Below are positions 1 through 5,800 of a stretch of 8,307 nucleotides of DNA, piece by piece. Each line of letters starts with the position of its first letter. The stretch's first letter is position 1. A model generated the notes under the pieces. That model saw only the letters and a program-made list of their open reading frames with translations. It was not told where the DNA came from and made no database searches. This stretch comes from Chlamydiia bacterium (GTDB lineage Bacteria > Chlamydiota > Chlamydiia > Chlamydiales > FEN-1388): assembly GCA_003170575.1 (NCBI GenBank), contig PMZB01000120.1, forward strand, positions 1 to 8,307, written 5' to 3'. The position numbers were made by a program, and so were the translations under genes.

Positions 1-914
1 CAACGGGATTTTGCGGCCATAGCTCCAAGCAAATAAAAATTGACAGCTATCCAAATGCCTATAATCCATCAATAATTCGAAACGGCAATGGCTACTTTCT
101 TGTTTTTCGAGACCATACTCATTCAAAAAAGTCTCTTTATTCAGTTGAATTGAATGCTAGCTTTCAGCCGATTAACCGAGCCCACCCTATTCTTAATGAC
201 TTCAACTTCTGTGAAGATCCACGACTTTTTCTTTTTCGCAACCAACTATATATGATGTACACACCCGCTAGTTATATGCCAATGTATTATACAAGTGTAG
301 CTATAGGTGAACTTGACATGTTGAGTTCGAAGCTCTTAAATAGTTGTACGCTATTATATCAAAAGCATTTCGTTGAAAAAAATTGGGTTTTTTTTGAAAA
401 CGATTCCGCGTTGTATTGTATTTATTCATATAATCCTTACAAAATTTTAAAGGTTGATCAAGCTTTTGACGGCACAATGACTGAGGTAGTCTCAGACGAT
501 GAAATAAACCTCGATTGGGAATCAAAGTGGGGAAACATTAGCGGAGGAACTCCGGCTATCCTGGTAGACGGGGAATACCTCTCTTTTTTTCACAGCTTCT
601 TTCTTCGGAACGGCGTACGATTCTATGCTCTAGGAGCCTATACCTTTGAATCGACGTTCCCCTTTCGAAGAAAAAAGATTTCGGCATATCCAATCATATG
701 GGAGAAAATGTATAGCATCCCCAAAACGCCTCAAACTCCCATTTGCAATCTTCTATGGTCCGTAGTTTTTCCAGGCGGATTTGTGGAACAAATTGAAAAC
801 GGTCGAAAAGTTATCACTCTTGTCTATGGAGAAAATGATACTGGCATGGGCGTGCTCACACTCGATAAAGAATGTTTGCTCAAGAGTTTAGTTCCTATAA
901 ACATATGTCCTTAA
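1..914 (+). CDS. GH130-like five-bladed beta-propeller protein (5'-truncated)
   Basis: The reading frame is open from the first complete codon at position 3 to a TAA at 912-914, so at least 303 residues are present and the true start lies outside the window. The in-frame TTG at 150 is not needed as a start, because coding-like sequence (NPSII, GYFLVFRDH) continues upstream. Recognisable segments are NPSIIRNGNGY near the left edge, EDPRLFLF at 213-236, KNW further on, WGNISGGTPAIL around 528-563, FFHSF, a VVFPGG segment and a C-terminal VYGENDTG followed by LDKECLL. The EDPR and GGTP motifs with this blade spacing are typical of the GH130-like propeller group, which includes mannoside phosphorylases, hydrolases and related mannosyltransferases. 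Substrate and direction of catalysis cannot be told from the fragment. The gene looks more A/T-rich than the minus-strand operon and converges on it. The propeller assignment is fairly secure; the enzyme activity is not. Confidence 0.62.
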   Translation, partial: TGFCGHSSKQIKIDSYPNAYNPSIIRNGNGYFLVFRDHTHSKKSLYSVELNASFQPINRAHPILNDFNFCEDPRLFLFRNQLYMMYTPASYMPMYYTSVAIGELDMLSSKLLNSCTLLYQKHFVEKNWVFFENDSALYCIYSYNPYKILKVDQAFDGTMTEVVSDDEINLDWESKWGNISGGTPAILVDGEYLSFFHSFFLRNGVRFYALGAYTFESTFPFRRKKISAYPIIWEKMYSIPKTPQTPICNLLWSVVFPGGFVEQIENGRKVITLVYGENDTGMGVLTLDKECLLKSLVPINICP

Positions 915-924
915 AAAAAACTCA

Positions 925-956
925 TTCACACACCCCACGAAAGTGGGGTGTGTGAA
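925..956 (-). terminator. Strong intrinsic terminator between convergent genes
   Basis: A perfect 14-bp stem (925-938 with 943-956) closes a 4-nt loop (939-942; GAAA on +, TTTC on -). Read on the minus strand it is followed by TGAG and a run of eight T residues (913-920), the classic Rho-independent layout, about 40 bp beyond the stop of the secreted-protein gene. On the plus strand the stem lacks a T-run, so it would be at best a poor terminator for the propeller gene, which stops 10 bp before it. Confidence 0.88.
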
Positions 957-996
957 CTTCAACGAAACTACCTTTATCAAAATGTGGCAGCCCGCT

Positions 997-1557
997 CTAT
1001 TTTGCACTAAGACCAATTGTCATTCCGACGTCTGTTGATCCACCAGGCAGGTACACACCCTTACCCGAGACAAATACTAATCTGACATATCCACCTTTGC
1101 ACGTCACAGGAAATGTAAACAAGGGACTAGTAAAGATGTTATTCGGAGTGACCGTGTACTGATTGAGTACTTTCCAGTTAGTCCTGCCATTCTGAGAGAA
1201 TTCAAAATTAACGGGAATTCCAGCGGGCACGGGGTTGATGCCTTGGATAGCTGGGAGGGGCTGTGCTTGAGTCATCAGCAAAAGAAAGAAACTCATGTCA
1301 TAAGAGCCTGCTTTTTTTATCTGAATCATCGTGCCATCTTTTGATACAGCGAATCCCCTTTTCCAAATATTTACAACCTGATCTAAACGGATGGCTTGTC
1401 CTGCTTTAAGGGTGATGTTAGTTTTTGGCGTGTATTGCACAGATATGCTTTTGCTCTTTGGGGCTGGGCTGCAGTTTATTCCACATCCCGTATCTTTAGC
1501 AGAACCTAATGCACACAAAGACATCATCCCTACAGTTAATAATGAAAACCACTTCAT
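997..1557 (-). CDS. Small secreted beta-rich protein, possible C1q/BclA-like jelly roll
   Basis: This 186-residue protein begins with a signal peptide: K2, a hydrophobic core at about 4-18, and a plausible signal peptidase I site after LGSA (residue 20). There is no proper lipobox. After a Cys-containing linker (C25, C29) and a PAPKSKS stretch, residues 45-186 alternate like beta strands, with TMIQIKKAGSYDMSFFLLL (77-95), VNFEFSQNGR (116-125), a strand-rich VRLVFVSGKGVYLPGG (158-173) and a terminal VGMTIGLSA. The order 'threshold value, G-Y, hydrophobic strand ... LPGG ... T-I-x-L' recalls C1q/TNF-like or BclA C-terminal domains, but I cannot place it in a family firmly. The start is supported by GGAG at 1566-1569, eight bases before the ATG. 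It lies downstream of the exported methyltransferase on the same strand, 341 bp away, and ends before a strong terminator. It is probably periplasmic, surface-located or released. Confidence 0.72.
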   Translation of the reverse strand: MKWFSLLTVGMMSLCALGSAKDTGCGINCSPAPKSKSISVQYTPKTNITLKAGQAIRLDQVVNIWKRGFAVSKDGTMIQIKKAGSYDMSFFLLLMTQAQPLPAIQGINPVPAGIPVNFEFSQNGRTNWKVLNQYTVTPNNIFTSPLFTFPVTCKGGYVRLVFVSGKGVYLPGGSTDVGMTIGLSAK

Positions 1558-1584
1558 CTATGTTTCTCCACTAAACATTGGTTA

Positions 1585-1590
1585 ATAATA
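1585..1590 (-). promoter_or_regulatory. Possible -10 box for the secreted-protein gene
   Basis: TATTAT on the minus strand matches the sigma-70-type -10 consensus at five of six positions and sits 27 bases before the ATG at 1557, giving a plausible short leader that includes the GGAG. No convincing -35 hexamer lies 16-18 bp upstream. The call rests on the 341-bp gap, which makes a dedicated promoter likely. Confidence 0.25.
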
Positions 1591-1740
1591 AAAGGCTTTT
1601 CACAAACCTTCTCTTGAGGCAATCCTGATCAAAAATCGAGTGCACCATGCGGCCTCAAATTTCGAGCACATGCTATTGACTCACAGCCTTTTGTCCTGGC
1701 AAACATGATCATTCATTGACAGTACAAGTGGCTTAGAGTC

Positions 1741-1764
1741 AAAAAGATACAACCAAAATTGGTT
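1741..1764 (-). terminator. Weak candidate terminator after the methyltransferase gene
   Basis: On the minus strand AACCA, a 4-nt ATTT loop and TGGTT form a 5-bp stem (1751-1764), followed by GTATC and five T residues (1741-1745). It lies about 135 bp beyond the methyltransferase stop. The stem is short and mostly A/U plus two G-C pairs, so termination would be weak; a competing GGTTT/AAACC pairing overlaps it. Confidence 0.25.
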
Positions 1765-1898
1765 TCCACATTTTGCAAACCATAGGCGATCAAGATCACT
1801 CATGAAAGTATATATATCCCGACTGACTTTCAACGTCAATCTTTTTCTAGGTAATATCTAAATCGGAGCCAAGGTGGAGTCTATGTCACCCTATGTTT

Positions 1899-2693
1899 TT
1901 ACCCGCTTCTTTTTTCAATAACTTGTATCGCAACTTGTTCATGATTTTGATTGTAAGCCAAGTATCGAGCTCCAAAGCCAGATTTGCTTAAAAACTCCTG
2001 AAATGCCTTAAATTCATGATTTTCATACCCAGGATAATTATACAGCTCATCGAAAACAATAATCGTGCCTGGGCCTATCCTAGGACCAAGAATGATAAAT
2101 GCCGTTGCAGCTGAAGAATAGATATCACTATCAACATGCAAAAAGGCAACAGGTTCGCCGGAGCCGTGTGTCTTAAGAAATTGCGGCAATGTATCCTTAA
2201 ACCATCCTTTAACAAGCTCAACATTATGGAGTACAGGGGGAAGCTGATCTGGATTTTTAAATCCAAATGATCCTGCCGGATATGTTTTATCTGTTCGTAC
2301 CCAGTCCTCAGGCAATCCCTCAAAAGAATCAAATCCATAGATTTTTTTATGAGGATTCAGCGCAGCAATAAAATTAATCGTCTTCCCAGTGCACACGCCT
2401 AACTCTATAAACATCCCGTCTACTTTCACGTTATGCGAAGCAAACTCCAAAACTTCTGCATCAGAAGTCAGAGAAATAGCCTCAGATAAATATTTTTCCA
2501 CGAAAAGTTTTGCTTGCGGATCATTCCAATAGGGCCTGTTAGTAGGTTTATAATGGAGAATTTGATTACCTTCCGTCTGATGACTCGCTGAAGGTGTATT
2601 TACGACAGTCGACCAATCAAATTTTTCTGCAGTGAATACAAAACACTGACAGCACAGCAACAATAAAAAACTTAGTAACAATTTCCTTTTCAT
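1899..2693 (-). CDS. Exported TylF-type (macrocin O-methyltransferase-like) SAM methyltransferase
   Basis: This 264-residue protein has a class I methyltransferase domain of the TylF/macrocin O-methyltransferase type from about residue 60. FIELGVCTGK (95-104) is the SAM-binding glycine-rich motif I. GFDSFEGLPEDW (120-131) is the family hallmark. KGWFKDTLP (162-170), LHVDSDIYSS (185-194) and FDELYNYPG (214-222) carry the acidic residues that in this family bind a divalent metal. The family normally O-methylates sugars or other polar acceptors in the cytoplasm. Here the domain is preceded by MKRK and a long hydrophobic core (residues 5-20) ending near FTA, a typical Sec signal peptide. An ideal AGGAGG six bases before the ATG supports this start, so the leader is really translated. 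There is no lipobox despite several Cys residues. The acceptor is unknown. It lies 100 bp after queC, with a long gap before the next secreted protein. Family call is strong; export is well supported; target is not inferable. Confidence 0.85.
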   Translation of the reverse strand: MKRKLLLSFLLLLCCQCFVFTAEKFDWSTVVNTPSASHQTEGNQILHYKPTNRPYWNDPQAKLFVEKYLSEAISLTSDAEVLEFASHNVKVDGMFIELGVCTGKTINFIAALNPHKKIYGFDSFEGLPEDWVRTDKTYPAGSFGFKNPDQLPPVLHNVELVKGWFKDTLPQFLKTHGSGEPVAFLHVDSDIYSSAATAFIILGPRIGPGTIIVFDELYNYPGYENHEFKAFQEFLSKSGFGARYLAYNQNHEQVAIQVIEKRSG

Positions 2694-2793
2694 CTACCGC
2701 CTCCTATCACAACAAGCCAATGAGCAGGTTCCACTAATACTTCAACAATATTCTGGTCTAACATCAAACATTCGTTCAACTTTAAACGACAAC
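2694..2793 (-). other. 100-bp gap between queC and the methyltransferase
   Basis: It holds the methyltransferase Shine-Dalgarno sequence but no hairpin with a T-run after the queC stop and no well-spaced promoter hexamers. The methyltransferase may be read through from the operon or use a promoter too degenerate to see. Confidence 0.5.
2700..2705 (-). promoter_or_regulatory. Ribosome-binding site that fixes the methyltransferase start
   Basis: A full AGGAGG lies six bases upstream of the ATG at 2693. It is the strongest Shine-Dalgarno sequence in the window and places the start before the hydrophobic leader, so the signal peptide is not an over-extended N-terminus. Confidence 0.8.
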
Positions 2794-3450
2794 TCAGCGA
2801 TGTTTAGAGAGATAAAATTCTTTTAAACCTTTACTTCTAAGAATGCAGGCAGGACATGTCTGGCAACCAGAATGAGGAATGCCTTGATAACAAGAAATCG
2901 TGTGTTCTAAGAGAAACTCTAACTTCCCCATCGACGCGGCGACAGCAAGGGTTTCAGCTTTAGACATATGTATGAGCGGGGTCACCACAGAAAACGCCTC
3001 ATCCTGCAGATCAGATCTGATAACAGCTTGGACAAGGTCGATATACTGCCGGGAGCAATCCGGATATCCTGAGTTTGCCCCCTCCTGCTCCATCACACCA
3101 ATATGGAGGCAGTTCGCACCAATGCTTTTAGCATACGGAGCTGCCATCATGAGAAAGAGCCCATTTCTGCCTGGCACAAAGCTGTTCGGCATAGCTCCTT
3201 CCTGTGTTATTGGGAGCGAGGTATTCACAAGGCTGGAGGTTTCCCATCCCAAAATCTTTGGAATATCCATCTCCACGCGTTTTACGCCTAGATGAGATGC
3301 TATAAAACGTGCGGCATCAACCTCAGATTTATGCCTCTGGGCATAGTTAAAGCCTAGGCTAACAACTTTAGTATTTCCAAAAAATCTACAGGCAAGAAGT
3401 AGGCAGATTGAGGAATCCATGCCTCCTGAATGAAGTACAACTGCGCTCAT
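2794..3450 (-). CDS. queC: 7-cyano-7-deazaguanine synthase QueC
   Basis: QueC converts 7-carboxy-7-deazaguanine and ammonia to preQ0 using ATP, in the cytoplasmic pathway to queuosine in tRNA. The 218-residue length is normal for the family. The PP-loop HSGGMDSS (7-14) binds ATP; FNYAQRH (34-40) and FVPGRN (91-96) are characteristic; and the C-terminal zinc site is complete, with C187, C196, C199 and C202 in C-x8-C-x2-C-x2-C. All key residues are present and the enzyme should be active. The ATG overlaps the accA stop in an ATGA, which suggests translational coupling; an AGGAG element is present but about 13 bases upstream, farther than ideal. No other queuosine gene (queD, queE, queF, tgt) is in the window. 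The last gene of the tight operon; a 100-bp gap follows. Confidence 0.95.
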   Translation of the reverse strand: MSAVVLHSGGMDSSICLLLACRFFGNTKVVSLGFNYAQRHKSEVDAARFIASHLGVKRVEMDIPKILGWETSSLVNTSLPITQEGAMPNSFVPGRNGLFLMMAAPYAKSIGANCLHIGVMEQEGANSGYPDCSRQYIDLVQAVIRSDLQDEAFSVVTPLIHMSKAETLAVAASMGKLEFLLEHTISCYQGIPHSGCQTCPACILRSKGLKEFYLSKHR

Positions 3451-4415
3451 GCTAGAGGCACTGCTCCTACAGATGTTATCGACCGAAATCTTTGGTATCG
3501 CGCATCTAGAAGCTGATGAAGGGGCTTTTCTCTTAAGCTAACTATCTTTTTTAAGATATGTTCTTTCACACTCTTACACATGCCAGAGGGATCATAATGC
3601 GCACCCCCCAAAGGTTCTTTAAGCACCTCGTCCACAATGCCCAGAGCAAGCATATGCTCTGCATTGAGTCTTAAACTAGATGCAGCTTCCTGCTTCTTTC
3701 CAGCATCTTTCCACAGGATAGAGGCACACCCTTCAGGACTGATCACAGAGTAGTAGGCATGCTCCAGGATTGCAATTGAGTCCCCTACTCCCATGCCCAG
3801 AGCACCTCCTGAACAACCTTCCCCTATAATGATCACGATAATAGGAGTAGCAATGGAAAACATCTTCTGGAGGTTTTCTGCAATCACCCAGCCCTGTCCG
3901 CGCTGCTCCGCCTCAAGTCCTGGATAAGCTCCAGGAGTATCTAGGAGGGAAATAACAGAGATCTTCATTTTTTCTGCAAGCCGCATCAACCTCAGCGCTT
4001 TGCGAAAGCCTTCAGGAGAGAGCATGCCGAAATTGCATGCCACGCGCTCTTCAGTGGTAGATCCTTTTTCTTGTCCAAGGATCATGACGGGAACCTCATC
4101 AATTAAGGCAATTCCCCCAATCATTGATCGATCATCGCCAAAAGTTCTATCGCCATGTAATTCAAAAAAAGAGGAGGTCATTTCCCGAATATAGTCTCTG
4201 GCATGGGGACGATTGGGGTGGCGGCTGATCAGCACGCGATCCCACGGTGTGAGCTCGCTATACACCTTTGTTTTGAGGGTCTCTAATCTCTCCTCGAGGC
4301 GGTTCACGTCTTTTGCAAGAGGGCCGCCTTGCTTTTTCAAACTCTCTATTGTTTTACTCAATTCAAGGATCTCTTTTTCGTGAGGCAGATACCATGAATC
4401 CTTTAAAACCGTCAC
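3447..4415 (-). CDS. accA: Acetyl-CoA carboxylase carboxyltransferase subunit alpha
   Basis: AccA pairs with AccD to form the carboxyltransferase half of acetyl-CoA carboxylase, moving the carboxyl group from biotin to acetyl-CoA to give malonyl-CoA for fatty acid synthesis. The 322-residue length fits the family. A charged helical N-terminus (to about residue 55) is followed by LTPWDRV, a HPNRP segment, ELHGDRTFGDD, LGQEKG, NFGMLSPEGFRKALRLM, LLDTPGAYPGLEAEQRGQGWVIAENL, the oxyanion-hole region GEGCSGGALGMGVGDS and SVISPEGCASILWKD. These closely resemble chlamydial AccA as I recall it. The start is a GTG that overlaps the preceding TGA (GTGA), with AGAGG seven bases upstream. It is followed by queC with an ATGA overlap. 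accD and the biotin carboxylase genes are not in the window. Confidence 0.97.
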   Translation of the reverse strand: MTVLKDSWYLPHEKEILELSKTIESLKKQGGPLAKDVNRLEERLETLKTKVYSELTPWDRVLISRHPNRPHARDYIREMTSSFFELHGDRTFGDDRSMIGGIALIDEVPVMILGQEKGSTTEERVACNFGMLSPEGFRKALRLMRLAEKMKISVISLLDTPGAYPGLEAEQRGQGWVIAENLQKMFSIATPIIVIIIGEGCSGGALGMGVGDSIAILEHAYYSVISPEGCASILWKDAGKKQEAASSLRLNAEHMLALGIVDEVLKEPLGGAHYDPSGMCKSVKEHILKKIVSLREKPLHQLLDARYQRFRSITSVGAVPLA

Positions 4416-5449
4416 GTGCTTTCCTCTTTTACTATCTCGCCTTGCAGAAGGCGGGACTGATCAAACGATGGTACAAGTTCAACATACGTCTTATGTGTCG
4501 ATACCACTGCAAAAAGCTCCTGTATGTCCTTGCCTGCAAGGCGTATGCAGCCATCACTTTCATACTGTCCAAGGCTGGAATTATCTTCTTTCAAAGCCCC
4601 TGAATTGGCATCTCGTAAAATGGGAGTCCCATGAATGCCAAACCCGCGCGCAGGTTCAGTACACTCCCCAATTGTCTTTTCAAAGGGCATCCAGTAACCT
4701 CCAAAGACCTGTATGAGCTCTATCTTTTTCCCTTTATGCATTCCCGTCATCTTTGGCCGAAAGGTAGCTGTCTTTTCTCCTAATTGGTACATACCTAATG
4801 GCGTGAGGCATTCTGATGATTTTGAAGAATCCTTTTTTCCGAGGCACACGCTATAGCTCTTCAGAAACACGGCTTTTTTCTGTTCTGGAATGACATAATA
4901 GAGCCTAAGACGGCATGCAGAAAGGGATACTATAAGATGAAATCGAAAATCAATATCATTGCGCAGGACATTGAACCTTGCCCCATCACTTACAGTGACT
5001 TGTTTAAAATCCCTTCCACCATTAAGACTTGCGTAGATGAAATCAAGGCTCGTCTTGTAATGGTTCGCATAATCCACAAGCCATGCAGGTCCACGCGTTT
5101 TCCACGGGGCACGTCTTTTGTAGGTAATTGTCTCAACAATGGGACACGCTGTCCCTTTTACAAAAAGGGCGCTCAATCCATTTTCTTCTGGCTCATGTTC
5201 AATAACAACAGGCTTTTCCTCCTCATGCGCACATTCTACCACAGGGTCTTTGGAAAGGGTTTCTGTGAAAGGAGCTTCTGGCAAAGATTGCACCGACTCT
5301 ACTGCAAGGCGGGAAAGATCCACTTCCTCCTGCGCAACAACATGAACCTTTTCAGCAGGCCTTGACGATTTTTTTTTGCATAAAGCTATGCCGCCAATAA
5401 GTGAAAAAAGGGCGAACGAAACAATAAGAAATACTTTCGGTAGGCTCAT
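4412..5449 (-). CDS. Membrane-anchored L,D-transpeptidase (YkuD/ErfK family)
   Basis: The 345-residue protein has an N-terminal hydrophobic segment (about 5-23) and no proper lipobox at C24, so it is probably anchored in the inner membrane facing the periplasm. A low-complexity acidic linker (30-90) precedes a region at 120-163 with loose LysM-like character (YANHYKTSLDFIYASLN ... VSDGARFNVL); this is tentative. The YkuD catalytic domain covers about 168-328: TPLGMYQLG (216-224), the catalytic His in GIHGTP (271-276, H273) and the nucleophile in SDGCIRL (298-304, C301). The family forms 3-3 peptidoglycan cross-links or attaches proteins to peptidoglycan. Oddities: SDGC replaces the usual SHGC, and the segment between H273 and S298 is longer than usual. 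The gene lies between the HU gene (21-bp gap carrying a tandem repeat) and accA (GTGA overlap). Its RBS is a modest GGAG about 11 bases upstream. Confidence 0.88.
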   Translation of the reverse strand: MSLPKVFLIVSFALFSLIGGIALCKKKSSRPAEKVHVVAQEEVDLSRLAVESVQSLPEAPFTETLSKDPVVECAHEEEKPVVIEHEPEENGLSALFVKGTACPIVETITYKRRAPWKTRGPAWLVDYANHYKTSLDFIYASLNGGRDFKQVTVSDGARFNVLRNDIDFRFHLIVSLSACRLRLYYVIPEQKKAVFLKSYSVCLGKKDSSKSSECLTPLGMYQLGEKTATFRPKMTGMHKGKKIELIQVFGGYWMPFEKTIGECTEPARGFGIHGTPILRDANSGALKEDNSSLGQYESDGCIRLAGKDIQELFAVVSTHKTYVELVPSFDQSRLLQGEIVKEEST

Positions 5450-5452
5450 GAA

Positions 5453-5482
5453 CTCTTATACTCCAAACTCTTACACTCCAAA
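5453..5482. repeat. 15-bp tandem duplication at the HU/transpeptidase junction
   Basis: Two adjacent 15-bp copies (5453-5467 and 5468-5482) differ at one base. On the minus strand each reads TTTGGAGT(A/G)TAAGAG. In the HU frame this gives Phe-Gly-Val-stop twice, so the last codons and stop of the HU gene are duplicated in frame, and the second copy supplies the GGAG nearest the transpeptidase ATG. Confidence 0.9.
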
Positions 5483-5776
5483 TTCTTGTGCTACAGCTTT
5501 TTTCATCTTTTTGCCAGGGGTAAATTTTACGGCTTTTCTTGCCGGAATTTTAATTGTGACTTTTGCTTTTTGGGGGTCGCGCCCCACTTTTGCTTTTCTT
5601 TTGACAACTTGAAAAATCCCAAAATCTCGAAACTCAAGCCGTCCACCCTTGGCTAAGGTATTTAGCACCTTGTCGAGAAAGGCGTTCACAACATTGAGCA
5701 CAAGATTTGCACGCACGTTATGCTCCTTTGCTATGCAATCCACAATTTCCTTTTTTTGGACAGTAGCCCGCTTCAT
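5471..5776 (-). CDS. HU/IHF-family nucleoid DNA-binding protein
   Basis: A 101-residue member of the bacterial HU/IHF fold, which dimerises and bends DNA. The N-terminal helices (KKEIVDCIAKEHNVRANLVLNVVNAFLDKVLNTL) are followed by KGGRLEFRDFGIFQVVKRKAK, the DNA-inserting arm with GRDP in place of the usual GRNP, and IPARKAVKFTPGKKMKKAV. It resembles the chlamydial IHF/HU protein next to accA as I recall it. I chose the ATG at 5776 because the resulting length suits the family and AAAGG lies about 11 bases upstream. An in-frame GTG at 5797 would add seven residues (MSKAAYF) and leave only three bases after the tyrS stop, but has no good RBS. HU versus IHF subunit cannot be settled by eye, so no symbol is given. 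Cotranscribed with tyrS and the transpeptidase. Confidence 0.93.
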   Translation of the reverse strand: MKRATVQKKEIVDCIAKEHNVRANLVLNVVNAFLDKVLNTLAKGGRLEFRDFGIFQVVKRKAKVGRDPQKAKVTIKIPARKAVKFTPGKKMKKAVAQEFGV

Positions 5777-5800
5777 GAAATACGCCGCCTTTGACACAAC

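Larger units (their letters stand above)
1558..1898. other. 341-bp intergenic region, no gene seen
   Basis: No credible coding sequence on either strand. It contains the ribosome-binding site and possible -10 box of the secreted-protein gene at its left end, a 7-bp inverted repeat TTGACTC (1676-1682) / GAGTCAA (1736-1742) with a further TTGACA between the arms (1716-1721), and a small hairpin at 1751-1764. No clear function can be assigned to the inverted repeat; it could be an operator or chance in A/T-rich DNA. Confidence 0.6.

Noticed and set aside
301..525. 74-residue minus-strand frame under the propeller gene
   Set aside because: Antisense shadow in A/T-rich coding sequence, with no RBS or domain.
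1716..1745. TTGACA at 1716-1721 as a plus-strand promoter -35
   Set aside because: At 17-bp spacing the -10 position is TCAAAA, a poor match, and there is no plus-strand gene downstream before the minus-strand genes.
2075..2338. 87-residue minus-strand frame
   Set aside because: It overlaps the TylF-type methyltransferase in another frame, and the methyltransferase is well supported.
1899..2693. Lipoprotein signal at the methyltransferase N-terminus (cluster of Cys)
   Set aside because: None of the Cys residues is preceded by a small residue in a lipobox pattern, so a signal peptidase I leader is more likely.
2900..3295. 131-residue open frame on the + strand
   Set aside because: It is antisense to queC, whose catalytic and zinc motifs are complete; the translation has no recognisable domain.
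4937..5365. 142-residue open frame on the + strand
   Set aside because: It is antisense to the transpeptidase gene, is Cys/Phe-rich and has no family features or good start.
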